Notes: a model not told the origin generated them from the sequence alone. Counted from the stretch's first letter, positions 26,551 through 35,630 are shown. The stretch: 64,000 nucleotides of DNA from Paenibacillus taichungensis (GCF_013359905.1 NZ_JABMCC010000106.1:124001-188000); one strand, 5' to 3'. A program made the numbers and translations.

Positions 26551-26649
26551 GAAACCCCTCCTCAATCACTTTGAATGCCCTTACATGAAAAGGATAGTGC
26601 AGCCGGGGAAGCAAACATATATCACAATTTCAATGTTCATATTGATTTG

Positions 26650-28242
26650 TTAACCGTTCCGAAAATCCTGCGGGGTCAAGCCATAATGTTTGCGGAATAC
26701 TTGAATGAAATAAGGAGTATTGTTATATCCCACTTCCTGACCGACTTCATAAATCTTCATAGCCGTGTGTTTCAACAAGTGAACAGCACGTTCCATTCGG
26801 GAACGGATAATGTAGTCACTGATGCCTTCACCCGTTGATTGTTTATACATTTTGGACAAATACACCGGATGCAAATGAACCTCCCCTGCAATAACCTGCA
26901 AGGAAAGATCTTCGCCCAGATGGTTGTCAATCCATTGCTGGACCTGTCTGATCATGTTCGATCCACTTTCCTGGCCTGTATCGGTTGTGCTTAGAGCCCA
27001 TTGTTCCATCACACTCCGGGTCCATGCTTCCAGACTCCGAAGTGACACGCCGTAGCCGTCCTTCAGCAGTTGCTGATACTGCTCACCAAGAACATCGGAC
27101 AACTGTCTGCCTTCCCGATGAGCCATGTACGAGAAAGCTGCTGCGAGATAGTGAAAAGCAACATAGACATGCTCCGGGAACACACTATCCGATAACTCGG
27201 CGAAAATCGAATCAATCTTGCGATTAGCGTCCTCCATCCGTCCTGCTTCCAGTAGTGCGGTCAGTCCAGGTGGCTCATACAGCGCCGCAAGTGATTTTAA
27301 TGTTGCTCCATGGGAGCCGGCAGCCGCATTGAGATGCAGACCTTTGCCTGCTTCCGCCTGCTTGCGCAATGCACTTACAGCTTGATGGTAAAGCTGGGGA
27401 ACCTGTTCCGGAAAACGGCCTATCCGGCTGACTGACAGTGAAATCGTTGCGTTTAAATACTGCTTCACACTGTGAAGCAGCCGTTCTCCGAGCCGCCCCA
27501 TCAGCAGTTCGGGTTCAGACTGTGCTTGTTTTGGACTTGCCATGAAGACGAGATCATCATACGCATCGTCTGTATGGCAGAGATGATAGCTGCTGCCAAA
27601 GATTTCTTCCACGACGTTGGAGATGGCGTATTTCATCAAACGGAATGCCTTGTGCGTTGGCTGTGGGTCATCATAACGGATAAGCAGCAGCTGCATTTTA
27701 TCCTGGGGACGGAACCCAATCTCCAATTGCTCCAACTTTTCCACAAGTTCGCTCTCTGCAAATCTATGTCCGAGCAGTACATCCTTCATTAATCCCGCCC
27801 GCTTCTCCGGTAAATGTTCCCTCACCGAATACATGGCGCGCTGGTGCATCAACTGTTTCTCTCCCTCCAGCCGAATCTGGACGGAGGCCTGCTGCACGGC
27901 TTCAATCAGTTCCTCATCCCGCACTGGCTTCAGCAGATAACTCACTGTCCCATGACGGAGTGCCTGCTTCGCATAATCAAAGGATGCATGTCCAGATAAA
28001 ATGATACATTTAGTCCGCTCCCACTTTTGACGAATATGACTCACCAAATCCAAACCGGATAAGCCCGGCATACGAATATCAGTGATGATAATATGGACCT
28101 GATGTGCCGCCATTTGCTGCAATGCCTCTTTCACCGAATACGCCTTATATACGTGCCCAATCCCATGTTCTCTCCACGGTATGGAGGCTGCAATCGATTC
28201 CACCGCTGAATGTTCATCATCCACGACCATTAGATTCATCAT
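26650..28242 (-). CDS. YesN-type response regulator with AraC DNA-binding domain
   Basis: This 530-residue regulator has an N-terminal receiver domain with acidic pair DDE near residue 8 and phospho-Asp in IIITDIRMPG, a middle region of about 300 residues, and a C-terminal double helix-turn-helix (LSLQVIAGEVHLHPVYLSK and KIYEVGQEVGYN). It should activate the carbohydrate ABC genes beside it. The start at 28242 has GGAGG 9 bases upstream and lies inside the kinase gene's end (26-base overlap). It pairs with the YesM-type kinase. Confidence 0.92.
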   Translation of the reverse strand: MMNLMVVDDEHSAVESIAASIPWREHGIGHVYKAYSVKEALQQMAAHQVHIIITDIRMPGLSGLDLVSHIRQKWERTKCIILSGHASFDYAKQALRHGTVSYLLKPVRDEELIEAVQQASVQIRLEGEKQLMHQRAMYSVREHLPEKRAGLMKDVLLGHRFAESELVEKLEQLEIGFRPQDKMQLLLIRYDDPQPTHKAFRLMKYAISNVVEEIFGSSYHLCHTDDAYDDLVFMASPKQAQSEPELLMGRLGERLLHSVKQYLNATISLSVSRIGRFPEQVPQLYHQAVSALRKQAEAGKGLHLNAAAGSHGATLKSLAALYEPPGLTALLEAGRMEDANRKIDSIFAELSDSVFPEHVYVAFHYLAAAFSYMAHREGRQLSDVLGEQYQQLLKDGYGVSLRSLEAWTRSVMEQWALSTTDTGQESGSNMIRQVQQWIDNHLGEDLSLQVIAGEVHLHPVYLSKMYKQSTGEGISDYIIRSRMERAVHLLKHTAMKIYEVGQEVGYNNTPYFIQVFRKHYGLTPQDFRNG

Positions 28243-29977
28243 TAGGATATTCCTCCTCAAACCATCGTATTTCCACACTGAGACCCCCATAAGGGATCGC
28301 TCCAAAATGAAGCCCTGAAGAATGACCATATCGTGTAACGAGCCGCTGGTGTACGTTCCAGGTACCCGTGCCTATTTCTTCACCCATCGGTTCATTGATT
28401 TCCCGCTCAAGACTAGCAATCTCTTCGGGCGTCAAAGTAACACCGTCGTTATCGACAAACAAACTGTATCGTGTGTATTCCCTTCCATCGATTTGCTCTT
28501 GTGCTGCCATGCCTGTAACTACGATGTGACCGCTACCCTCCATCGGTTCAATGCCGTGAATGACTGCATTCTCCACGATAGGCTGGATCAGCAGCCTTGG
28601 AATGTGCTGCTGCATCAGTTCTTGCGGTACGGCGATCTCATACGACAAACGGTTGGTACGCATCTGTTGGATGGACAAATAATTGTCCAACAACCGGATT
28701 TCCTCTTCCACGGTCGTCATATCGTTCTCATCACGTGTGATGTAGCGATAGTAATCTCCCAGGCTGAGCGACATGGCAATAACCGCTTCGCGGTTGCCGA
28801 GCTGCGTCATATTTTTAATATAAAACAGACAATTATACAGGAAATGAGGATTGATCTGCGATTGCAGATGCTTCAGCGTCGCTTCCCGCGAACGGATACG
28901 TTCCTCGTATACTTTTTCGATCAGCTCCTGAATCTGCTCAGCCATGTGATTGAAGCTCTGCGTCAAATAAGCGAATTCATCACGGGAGTGATCGACCGGA
29001 ATTCGTGTGGACAGCTGTCCTTTGCGAATCTGCTGCAAACCTCTCATCAGCCGTTGTATCGGCACCTGTACCTTTCGGTATAACAATAGGGCAGCGCCAA
29101 TACTGAGCACGAGCAGCAGCAAAATTGAGGTTATAAACATATTTCGGCTCTTGTCCATCGGCGTAAGCAAATCATCCAGCACAACCGGGTTAACATAGAT
29201 TCCGTTCAGCTGTTTGGAGAGCACATAACTGACCAAGTACTTCTTGCCCCCCACCTCAAGCTGATGGTTGCCTTCACTATCCAATTCGGTTAATGGCATG
29301 TCCCGCATCACGGCTTCCACGAGCTCAGGGTCCGCACTACGATTTAATAGAGGCTCGTTGCCCGGGACGAGTAGAAATGGATCTCCCCCCTGTGCCTCCT
29401 TGAAATCATCCAGCATGGCAACAATATTCATCGGGTCAAAATCAATCTCCATCACCGTTCGTACATCCGTGGTCACAGGTTTTTCATTCCACTCATAGTT
29501 ATCCGTAAAGAAATAAGTGAAGCTACCTTCGTTCAACTGCCATCGGCCTGGCTGTGGAAACTTCAACATCTTCTCATTAAAGACCGTCCGGTTCGACATG
29601 GTGGACAATACCAGCTCTGCCTGAGGCAGCACAATGGTAATATCGTTCTTCCAGCGGCTCGTGGACTGGTATAGTGACAATTTGTCGAGAATATCGAGAT
29701 AGATGCTGTTTTTCTCATATTGGCTCGTCGATTCTGTCATGTAACGATAGTGTAGAATGCTTGGATCACGCAGTAAAGTCAGCCCGTAAAGTGAGAGCTG
29801 TTCAATATTTTTATCCACCTGAGAGCTAAAATAATTGAACTGGTTCAAACTGGACTGCTGCTTCTCCTCGACGATCATGTCCACGTTCGCCTGATTCGCG
29901 TAGGTATAGAGCAGCAAGATAGGCACCAGCAAGCAGACCAGTAGCATGACTGTTTTTGAGAATACTGTAAATTTCAT
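28217..29977 (-). CDS. YesM-type sensor histidine kinase
   Basis: This 586-residue kinase has an N-terminal helix at about residues 8-27, an extracytoplasmic dCache-like region of about 260 residues, a second helix near 282-303, a HAMP linker, the His_kinase motif INPHFLYNCL, and an ATPase domain. It senses an extracellular cue, possibly the binding protein with its sugar, and phosphorylates the YesN-type regulator. The start at 29977 has AGGGTGA about 5 bases upstream; the frame extends further but without a site. It heads the minus-strand half of a divergent carbohydrate locus. Confidence 0.92.
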   Translation of the reverse strand: MKFTVFSKTVMLLVCLLVPILLLYTYANQANVDMIVEEKQQSSLNQFNYFSSQVDKNIEQLSLYGLTLLRDPSILHYRYMTESTSQYEKNSIYLDILDKLSLYQSTSRWKNDITIVLPQAELVLSTMSNRTVFNEKMLKFPQPGRWQLNEGSFTYFFTDNYEWNEKPVTTDVRTVMEIDFDPMNIVAMLDDFKEAQGGDPFLLVPGNEPLLNRSADPELVEAVMRDMPLTELDSEGNHQLEVGGKKYLVSYVLSKQLNGIYVNPVVLDDLLTPMDKSRNMFITSILLLLVLSIGAALLLYRKVQVPIQRLMRGLQQIRKGQLSTRIPVDHSRDEFAYLTQSFNHMAEQIQELIEKVYEERIRSREATLKHLQSQINPHFLYNCLFYIKNMTQLGNREAVIAMSLSLGDYYRYITRDENDMTTVEEEIRLLDNYLSIQQMRTNRLSYEIAVPQELMQQHIPRLLIQPIVENAVIHGIEPMEGSGHIVVTGMAAQEQIDGREYTRYSLFVDNDGVTLTPEEIASLEREINEPMGEEIGTGTWNVHQRLVTRYGHSSGLHFGAIPYGGLSVEIRWFEEEYPNDESNGRG

Positions 29978-30153
29978 TGCTTCACCCTGTCCCGAATTAA
30001 AGTAAAGATACACATCGAAGTCCTATTTTATATTGAAACCCCTTACATATCTATACTGAATTTCAAATGAGTCACTATTCGGTACACGTTTTTAACAAGT
30101 TAATAAATCAACATCCGCCTTGAAATGTTGTTCTATAGCCCGCCCGTTTCCAT

Positions 30154-30162
30154 TGTTATAAT
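30154..30162 (+). promoter_or_regulatory. Extended -10 promoter of the permease operon
   Basis: TGTTATAAT (TG at 30154-30155, TATAAT at 30157-30162) is a perfect extended -10 with no clear -35 box, as expected for an activator-dependent promoter. It lies 75 bases before the first permease gene. Confidence 0.5.
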
Positions 30163-30236
30163 TCAGTTGCTCCACTATTTGCAGAGGCTGACTGGCCTCA
30201 TTATGCAGAGGCTGGACGATATAAAGGAGGGACCTG

Positions 30237-31202
30237 ATGGCTATGGAACAACCACTAACGACCAATACGCCGGTGCGGCAGGCAACACACAATCCACGCA
30301 AACGTACCCGCTGGAATTTCAAACGCAATTGGCCGCTGCATCTGATGCTGCTGCCTTCGGTACTGCTCACATTGCTGTTCGCCTATGTGCCTATGGGCGG
30401 CATTATTATTGCGTTTCAGGACTTTAAACCATGGCTGGGATTCACCGGCTCCAAATGGGTAGGATGGGATAACTTCCGATTCATGTTCGAATATCCGGAT
30501 AGTGTTCAAGTCATCTGGAACACAGTACTGATTGCCGCGATGAAGATTGTGGCCGGACTCGTGGCCCCGGTTGTGTTTGCCATTTTGCTGAATGAAGTAC
30601 GCAATTCCACGTTCAAAAGGTTCTCACAGACGTTGGTATACCTGCCCCACTTCTTGTCTTGGGTTGTACTGGGCGGCATCCTGCTGGACATGCTTTCCCC
30701 CGAAGGCGGACTGATTAACCAGGTTCTGGCGGCCGTTGGCATTGAACCGATCTTCTTTTTGGGAGATGGCGACTGGTTCCGTGTAACCGTGGTCATCAGT
30801 GATGTATGGAAGGAATTCGGATTTGGTACCATTGTCTTTCTTGCAGCCCTTGCGGGCATTAACCCTGCTCTATACGAAGCTTCCGAAGTTGACGGGGCAA
30901 CACGACTTAAGCAGACCCTACACATTACGCTGCCTGCACTCGTGCCGATGATCATTGTCGTGGGAACGCTATCACTGGGGAATATTCTTAATGCTGGATT
31001 TGACCAGATTTTCAACCTGTACAATCCACTTGTATATGATAAAGGCGATATTATTGACACGTTTGTTTACCGGATGGGTATTTTGAATGGCAAAATGAGC
31101 TTTGCAACTGCGGTTGGTTTGTTTAAATCCTTTGTTGCCATGTTCCTCGTTATTACTGCCTACCGGATGGCTTACAAAATCGCTAATTACCGCATTTTCT
31201 AA
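30237..31202 (+). CDS. Carbohydrate ABC transporter permease (LplB-like)
   Basis: This 321-residue inner-membrane permease has six helices and the EAA loop (YEASEVDGATRLKQTLHITLP) that docks the ATPase. The N-terminal motif MLLPSVLLTLLFAYVPMGGIIIAFQDFKP is shared by LplB/YteP-type oligosaccharide importers; I describe only its start and end as certain. AAAGGAGGG precedes the ATG by 5 bases. It is first of a two-permease operon and works with the lipoprotein encoded at 24.9-26.5 kb, under control of the divergent YesMN pair. The sugar is unknown; relatives import pectin-, xylan- or galactan-derived oligosaccharides. Confidence 0.92.
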   Translation: MAMEQPLTTNTPVRQATHNPRKRTRWNFKRNWPLHLMLLPSVLLTLLFAYVPMGGIIIAFQDFKPWLGFTGSKWVGWDNFRFMFEYPDSVQVIWNTVLIAAMKIVAGLVAPVVFAILLNEVRNSTFKRFSQTLVYLPHFLSWVVLGGILLDMLSPEGGLINQVLAAVGIEPIFFLGDGDWFRVTVVISDVWKEFGFGTIVFLAALAGINPALYEASEVDGATRLKQTLHITLPALVPMIIVVGTLSLGNILNAGFDQIFNLYNPLVYDKGDIIDTFVYRMGILNGKMSFATAVGLFKSFVAMFLVITAYRMAYKIANYRIF

Positions 31203-31214
31203 GGAGGAATTAAG

Positions 31215-32093
31215 GTGTATCACAAAACGACCGGATACCGTATATTTAACGGCTTCAACCTGTTCTTCATCGCGGCCGTCTCGCTGCTGTGTGTGCTGCC
31301 GCTTGTCCACATTCTGGCGGTTTCCTTCAGCGGTAAAGCGGCAGCTTCCGCCAATCTGGTAACGCTCTGGCCGATTGATTTTACAGTCGATGCCTATACC
31401 AAAACGTTTGGTAACAGTAACTTTCTCAGCGCGCTCTGGATCTCAGTGCAACGTACCGTGTTCGGAACGCTGCTCAGTATGGTGCTGGTCATCCTGACGG
31501 CATATCCTTTGTCCAAAGAAAGTCTGAATTTCAAGGGACGTTCGCTGTATGCGTGGTTTTTCATCTTCACGATGCTGTTCAGTGGCGGTCTGATCCCTTC
31601 CTATATCCTGATTCAGAAGCTGGGACTGATCAACACCCTATGGGCTCTGATTTTGCCGGGCGCTGTGGCGGTCTGGAACCTGATTCTCATGATGAACTTC
31701 TTCCGTAACGTGCCCAAAGAGCTCGAAGAAGCGGCGTTCATCGATGGTGCCAACCATATCACCACATTGTTCCGCATCTATCTGCCTGTATCCATGCCGG
31801 CCATTGCTACGATCTCCCTATTCACCATGGTGGGGCAGTGGAATTCCTGGTTCGACGGGTTGATCTATATGAATGACGCAGCCAAATATCCGCTCGCTAC
31901 GTTAATGCAGACCATTATCGTGCAACAGGATTTTTCCAATATGAATGTTGATGCGACGCAGCTTCAGAACATGTCGCAGCGTACCGTTAACGCAGCCCAG
32001 ATCTTTATTGGGGCACTGCCAATCCTGCTCGTGTATCCATTCTTGCAGCGTTTCTTTGTCAAAGGAATTGTGCTTGGGGCTGTTAAAGAATAG
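31215..32093 (+). CDS. Carbohydrate ABC transporter permease (LplC/YtcP-like)
   Basis: This second permease has 292 residues and six helices, with the EAA-type loop EEAAFIDGANHITTLFRI. It forms a heterodimer with the preceding permease. The start codon is GTG at 31215 with AAGGAGG 7 bases upstream. Twelve bases separate it from the first permease. No glycoside hydrolase follows, which makes the substrate hard to guess. Confidence 0.92.
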   Translation: MYHKTTGYRIFNGFNLFFIAAVSLLCVLPLVHILAVSFSGKAAASANLVTLWPIDFTVDAYTKTFGNSNFLSALWISVQRTVFGTLLSMVLVILTAYPLSKESLNFKGRSLYAWFFIFTMLFSGGLIPSYILIQKLGLINTLWALILPGAVAVWNLILMMNFFRNVPKELEEAAFIDGANHITTLFRIYLPVSMPAIATISLFTMVGQWNSWFDGLIYMNDAAKYPLATLMQTIIVQQDFSNMNVDATQLQNMSQRTVNAAQIFIGALPILLVYPFLQRFFVKGIVLGAVKE

Positions 32094-32116
32094 GGTTCGT
32101 ATACTGAACCTCAATA

Positions 32117-32185
32117 CATTCGCATCATTTCATCCCGAGGTTTATAACGCGCTGTTATTTACTTCGGGATGATTTTCCGCGAATG
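32117..32185. terminator. Nested hairpin after the permease operon
   Basis: Perfect arms CATCCCGA (32131) and TCGGGATG (32164), with an outer pair CATTCGC (32117) and GCGAATG (32179), follow the permease stop by 24 bases. The structure overlaps the 3' end of the Spo0E-like gene. The T tract is weak, so its role as terminator is uncertain. Confidence 0.4.
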
Positions 32186-32337
32186 GCATTGTTATATTGA
32201 TTAATGAGTTCATCCAGAACCATCGATTGACGAATGACCTCCGGATGCCACAGTTCTTTATGAGCGTTTGCAATCTGGTAGAGCCTCTGTCGTGCCTTTT
32301 CGATACATTCCTGAATGGTTTCCGGATTATGCACCAT
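32155..32337 (-). CDS. Spo0E-like aspartyl-phosphate phosphatase
   Basis: This 60-residue protein matches the small Spo0E family, which removes phosphate from Spo0A~P and so delays sporulation. It is a two-helix hairpin; the family signature S-x2-L-D-x-L-I is present as SMVLDELINQY near residues 38-48, preceded by a helix IEKARQRLYQIA. The start at 32337 has a GGGGGCGGGAG purine run just upstream. A longer overlapping frame in another phase on the same strand is a shadow. It is monocistronic and converges on the sugar permease operon. Whether the target is Spo0A or another receiver is not known. Confidence 0.85.
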   Translation of the reverse strand: MVHNPETIQECIEKARQRLYQIANAHKELWHPEVIRQSMVLDELINQYNNAIRGKSSRSK

Positions 32338-32504
32338 ACTCCCGCCCCCTGTTGTCCTTCAATATCCTCCATCCAAAAAAGACCATCTATTATAATATTC
32401 GGAACAAAGGGAGCTGCACATTACCCCAAAATCGAAATTATGGTTATTTTTTCTTGTCCAGGTTGAAATAAGGACGAGCAATGGACTAAGATGTGGCAAA
32501 ACAC

Positions 32505-32547
32505 AAAAAATACCGGATAGGCCTATCAGCCTTATCCGGTATTTTTT
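32505..32547. terminator. Strong terminator, usable in both directions
   Basis: AAAAAATACCGGATA and TATCCGGTATTTTTT form a symmetric hairpin with T runs on both strands. It closes the WYL operon (minus strand). Confidence 0.85.
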
Positions 32548-32566
32548 GTACCCATGCGCTGCCCAT

Positions 32567-33583
32567 TCATCTTAATCCAATATCCTCAAAACGGTTACCA
32601 ATCGTCTCTGGGAAGGCCAGTTTAATGGCATCGATCGCGCGCTGTTCCGTTTCCCCTGCTTGCTCAATCAGATGGATCACCCTTAGCACATGCCCTGGTT
32701 CCTTCGCATCCCAAGCTGTTGAATCCTCAACCTTCTCCATCATCTGAGCATATAGGTCTGCGAGTAACGCGTACGCCTGCACCACATGATTCATCTGACT
32801 GGACAAATGCTTAAGCTCTGCAACATAGGAAGCCATATCCTTTCTCGATTGGGCATAATAGCGCAAAACAATGGCAGCTTGATCCGTTTCATATGCACCA
32901 GATTGTAGGACATCAGCAATGGCTGCATATGTAGCAGCTCCGCAGGCGTAATCCTGGGGTGGCAGCATGTAATCATGGGTCTCCCATTTGTACACAGCCT
33001 GAATTAATGATTCCTTGCACACTTCCCATATGTCTACGGTTGTATGGGATTCAAGCACCTGATAGTACCAGTATGGTGTTCTGTTCCGACCAAAAGAATC
33101 ATAGGGCAGACAAATGACTTCATTTTCTTGACTCTCACAAATGAACAGCATCTGCTCACCATCATCATATCCAGCACAAATAACAAACTGATCATGCCAC
33201 AGAATAGCGCCCACACCCCGGTCAATAGAAGCCTTGATATCCAGCAGGGCCTGCTTCTGATAGAGCGGAAAGGTCGGCTCGAACGAAAATCCCCCGTGTT
33301 GTCCGGTCGTGACGCCAATGAAATCAGAAGCTACAAAGTTCTCGGCCATCCAGTTGTATGCTGAGATCGATTCTGTCGTTAGACGCCGATCCACTACTAA
33401 TCGAAATACACTTGCGGTCATACCCGCAATCATGTGACGCGGTAAATCCGTCCACTGCTTGTGCATCAGAATGCGATACATCGCATCCATGTATGAGCCT
33501 GCACCGCTCCAGGATCGTTGTTCATCTGCCAAATTCTGAGTCTGTGGAAAACGAATCAAATCCGGCAGTATTTTACTCCTCAT
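32567..33583 (-). CDS. BtrH/C39-peptidase-like protein, paralogue 1
   Basis: This 338-residue cytoplasmic protein is a diverged paralogue of its upstream neighbour: both share an N-terminal S-Y-x-D-x-[LM] helix, an AGxT(A/G)xxF(R/K)L segment, V.RRL...S..AY.W, GYDD, YD-[SN]-FG and a W/FYxQV stretch. The fold looks like the papain-like C39/BtrH-N group. The usual nucleophile Cys at the start of the first helix appears to be Ser or Tyr, and the expected His before GYDD is replaced here (CAGYDD). It is probably not an active peptidase. The start is ATG 33583 (GGAGG 8 bases upstream); a GTG three bases earlier is possible. It is last gene of a WYL-regulator operon. Confidence 0.6.
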   Translation of the reverse strand: MRSKILPDLIRFPQTQNLADEQRSWSGAGSYMDAMYRILMHKQWTDLPRHMIAGMTASVFRLVVDRRLTTESISAYNWMAENFVASDFIGVTTGQHGGFSFEPTFPLYQKQALLDIKASIDRGVGAILWHDQFVICAGYDDGEQMLFICESQENEVICLPYDSFGRNRTPYWYYQVLESHTTVDIWEVCKESLIQAVYKWETHDYMLPPQDYACGAATYAAIADVLQSGAYETDQAAIVLRYYAQSRKDMASYVAELKHLSSQMNHVVQAYALLADLYAQMMEKVEDSTAWDAKEPGHVLRVIHLIEQAGETEQRAIDAIKLAFPETIGNRFEDIGLR

Positions 33584-33602
33584 CACCTTATCCTCCCTCC
33601 CC

Positions 33603-34601
33603 CTACCTTGCTGAATGTGCTCCCCACCGTGGTACAGTGTTGCGTTTACGATCAGGATACTTCGAGGAGATCAAACGAAAATAATCAACAGCCTGCTCTT
33701 CCAATGCTTTCGCTTCCAATAAAACCTGTGCCAGCTTCTCTGTGGCGTCTGCCTGCATAATCCTTCTGTTATGTTCCTGAATCATGCATGCCTTCATCTG
33801 TATAATCAATGCTCCAAGCTGTTCATAACATGCATAGGCTTGGTCCATTTCGGGCCATATCCCCCCCACATCCTGCAAATACATCTGAATTTCAGTTCGG
33901 GACTGGCAATAGGATTCCAAAATATAGTCAGCACCCGATGCATCGTAATCTCCACCCCGAAGGGCTTGCACCCACACATCATAAGCCATTCTGCCCGAAA
34001 CGATATTCCGATCAGGCAGTAGACGATAAGGGATATCCCAATCCTCAATTGCCAATCTCAATGATTCCAACAGCATCTCTTGTTCAGGGATATATACCTG
34101 GTCACCAAAGACCTGACAATACCAAAACCCGGTGAAGTTTAATCCGAAATTGTCATACAGCATAATCTGTGGTTCCTTGCCCCAGCCATCTTGCACGTAA
34201 AAGATGCGATCACTGTCATCATACCCATGAATGACACCAAATTCCGGAATCCAGTAGATCACCCCGATGCCTTCATCCAGACTGCGCTTCACCCAATTTA
34301 CCGCATCCCGCTGGTAATACCCAAATGTGGGATGACGTGTCCGTCCTCCATCCCAGATCGTGAATATCCCCAAGTTATCGATCCCAGGGCGATGAGATTC
34401 TCCCCATTGACCATAGGCTGTAACCGACATGGGCAGTAGTCTGCGATGCACTGAAAGTTTGAATGCCATACCCGTATATCCAGCGAGCACATACTTGGAA
34501 CCCTGAAACAGACCCGCATGGGTCAATACAGCGTGTAGGCTATCCACGTACGATTTGGACTCCCGCTTCATGATCAGATTGTCTAACACAACTTCAATCA
34601 A
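33603..34601 (-). CDS. BtrH/C39-peptidase-like protein, paralogue 2
   Basis: This 332-residue protein is the closer of the two paralogues to a catalytic form: a His remains in VIHGYDD, followed by VQDGWG, which would fit a C39-type His and Asp, but the first helix again reads KSYVDSL with no Cys. It could be an inactive enzyme, a transglutaminase-like binder, or use another nucleophile. There is no signal peptide. The start codon is TTG at 34601, with GGAG 8 bases upstream; the only nearby ATG (34571) lacks a site. The gene lies 30 bases after the WYL regulator and 19 bases before paralogue 1. Confidence 0.6.
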   Translation of the reverse strand: MIEVVLDNLIMKRESKSYVDSLHAVLTHAGLFQGSKYVLAGYTGMAFKLSVHRRLLPMSVTAYGQWGESHRPGIDNLGIFTIWDGGRTRHPTFGYYQRDAVNWVKRSLDEGIGVIYWIPEFGVIHGYDDSDRIFYVQDGWGKEPQIMLYDNFGLNFTGFWYCQVFGDQVYIPEQEMLLESLRLAIEDWDIPYRLLPDRNIVSGRMAYDVWVQALRGGDYDASGADYILESYCQSRTEIQMYLQDVGGIWPEMDQAYACYEQLGALIIQMKACMIQEHNRRIMQADATEKLAQVLLEAKALEEQAVDYFRLISSKYPDRKRNTVPRWGAHSAR

Positions 34602-34631
34602 AAAAAATCTCCTCTCTTTGGTTGTACTAAC

Positions 34632-35546
34632 TCAGGTTTGCTTTGAGATCATGGCAAGCCTATCGATTATGCTTTCAGCACTTTGCCGAAACTTTCGTCT
34701 AAGCCACGTTGGAGACAACAGTTCCTCCCACTCGCTAATGAACAAATGCTGAAGGAAAGCATCCGTATCATAAAATTCAATCCAGTGAACCTGATCTTGC
34801 TTCTCCCGAATCCGATATCCTTGCCACAGCTCTGTTTGCTGCACTTCTCTCAGTCTTATCTCAGCGACAAACGGTTTACGGACAGGCAGCGCCTCTTCCC
34901 ATGCACCCAGCAACCCGTCTGTCTGACACTGAAACGTCTCGTTCGTCATCTGCACATAAATCATGCCCTCCAACCGGATGGCCGTTTGCTGTATAGGGTC
35001 CATTTCATAACCAACCACGTAATCGGCGTTGAACTGGGACAGCATCTTCAATGGACACCAGGTAAATTGCCGTGCTCCGGCATGATCTCTGTAATGGATA
35101 TGTACTTTGCGGGATTCGGCAATCGCATGGGACAAAATCTCAAAGAACTGAAGCTGCTGTGGATCTGCTTTAAACACAGGAAGCTGACTACTTCCTGTTT
35201 GCTGTTCCTCGAGCGTAAAACGCTCCAGCAAATGCGCCACACGCTTTACCGCATCCGACTGATCATAACTGTAATGCCGATAACGATGCGCCAGATACTT
35301 AAGCACCCGCTGTTCTTCTTCCGTCATATATAAATGGGGCAACCGGTAGGTCTGATCCTCGTAACAATACCCCCGATATTTTGCTATATACACCAGAGGG
35401 GCACGCAGAGAAATCGCCATATATTCAATATCACGCTGGGCCTGGCGCCGGGATATTTCAAATTCACGTGCAAGCCAGCTGCTGTTTGGAAAACGTCCAC
35501 TCCGAATCTGCTCGTCAAACCAGTGAATACGATGCATATTACTCAT
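34632..35546 (-). CDS. WYL-domain transcriptional regulator
   Basis: This 304-residue protein has an N-terminal winged helix (SSWLAREFEISRRQAQRDIEYM) and a WYL-type ligand-binding domain in the middle, followed by a C-terminal WCX-like part. WYL domains bind nucleotides or nucleic acid and control metabolism, stress or defence genes. GGGGGCGGGGAA lies just before the ATG. It is first of a three-gene operon with the two peptidase-fold proteins (spacings 30 and 19 bases) and probably regulates it. The signal is not known. Confidence 0.85.
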   Translation of the reverse strand: MSNMHRIHWFDEQIRSGRFPNSSWLAREFEISRRQAQRDIEYMAISLRAPLVYIAKYRGYCYEDQTYRLPHLYMTEEEQRVLKYLAHRYRHYSYDQSDAVKRVAHLLERFTLEEQQTGSSQLPVFKADPQQLQFFEILSHAIAESRKVHIHYRDHAGARQFTWCPLKMLSQFNADYVVGYEMDPIQQTAIRLEGMIYVQMTNETFQCQTDGLLGAWEEALPVRKPFVAEIRLREVQQTELWQGYRIREKQDQVHWIEFYDTDAFLQHLFISEWEELLSPTWLRRKFRQSAESIIDRLAMISKQT

Positions 35547-35584
35547 TTCCCCGCCCCCTGGCTCATTCCGTATTTCGTAATTAT

Positions 35585-35593
35585 ATTATACCA
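35585..35593 (-). promoter_or_regulatory. Extended -10 promoter of the WYL operon
   Basis: The minus strand reads TGGTATAAT (35593-35585), a perfect extended -10, about 40 bases before the regulator's start. No clear -35 box is present. Confidence 0.55.
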
Positions 35594-35594
35594 A

Positions 35595-35623
35595 AAGACA
35601 TGGCCCGTTCCGAAGAACAGGCC
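35595..35623 (-). terminator. Terminator with UUCG tetraloop after the zinc-ribbon gene
   Basis: Minus-strand arms GGCCTGTTC and GAACGGGCC enclose the stable loop TTCG and are followed by ATGTCTTTT. It lies 8 bases after the stop at 35631, which supports that small gene. Confidence 0.7.
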
Positions 35624-35630
35624 TGTTATG

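Noticed and set aside
25492..26574. A 360-codon plus-strand frame opposite the solute-binding protein
   Set aside because: Antisense shadow. The opposite strand encodes an unmistakable lipoprotein.
30181..30214. Direct repeat GCAGAGGCTG in the permease leader as a mobile-element footprint
   Set aside because: It is only 10 bases, has no inverted repeats, and no transposase is near.
32567..35546. Calling the WYL operon a phage-defence system
   Set aside because: No nuclease, transmembrane effector or defence neighbour is present. The WYL domain alone is not enough.
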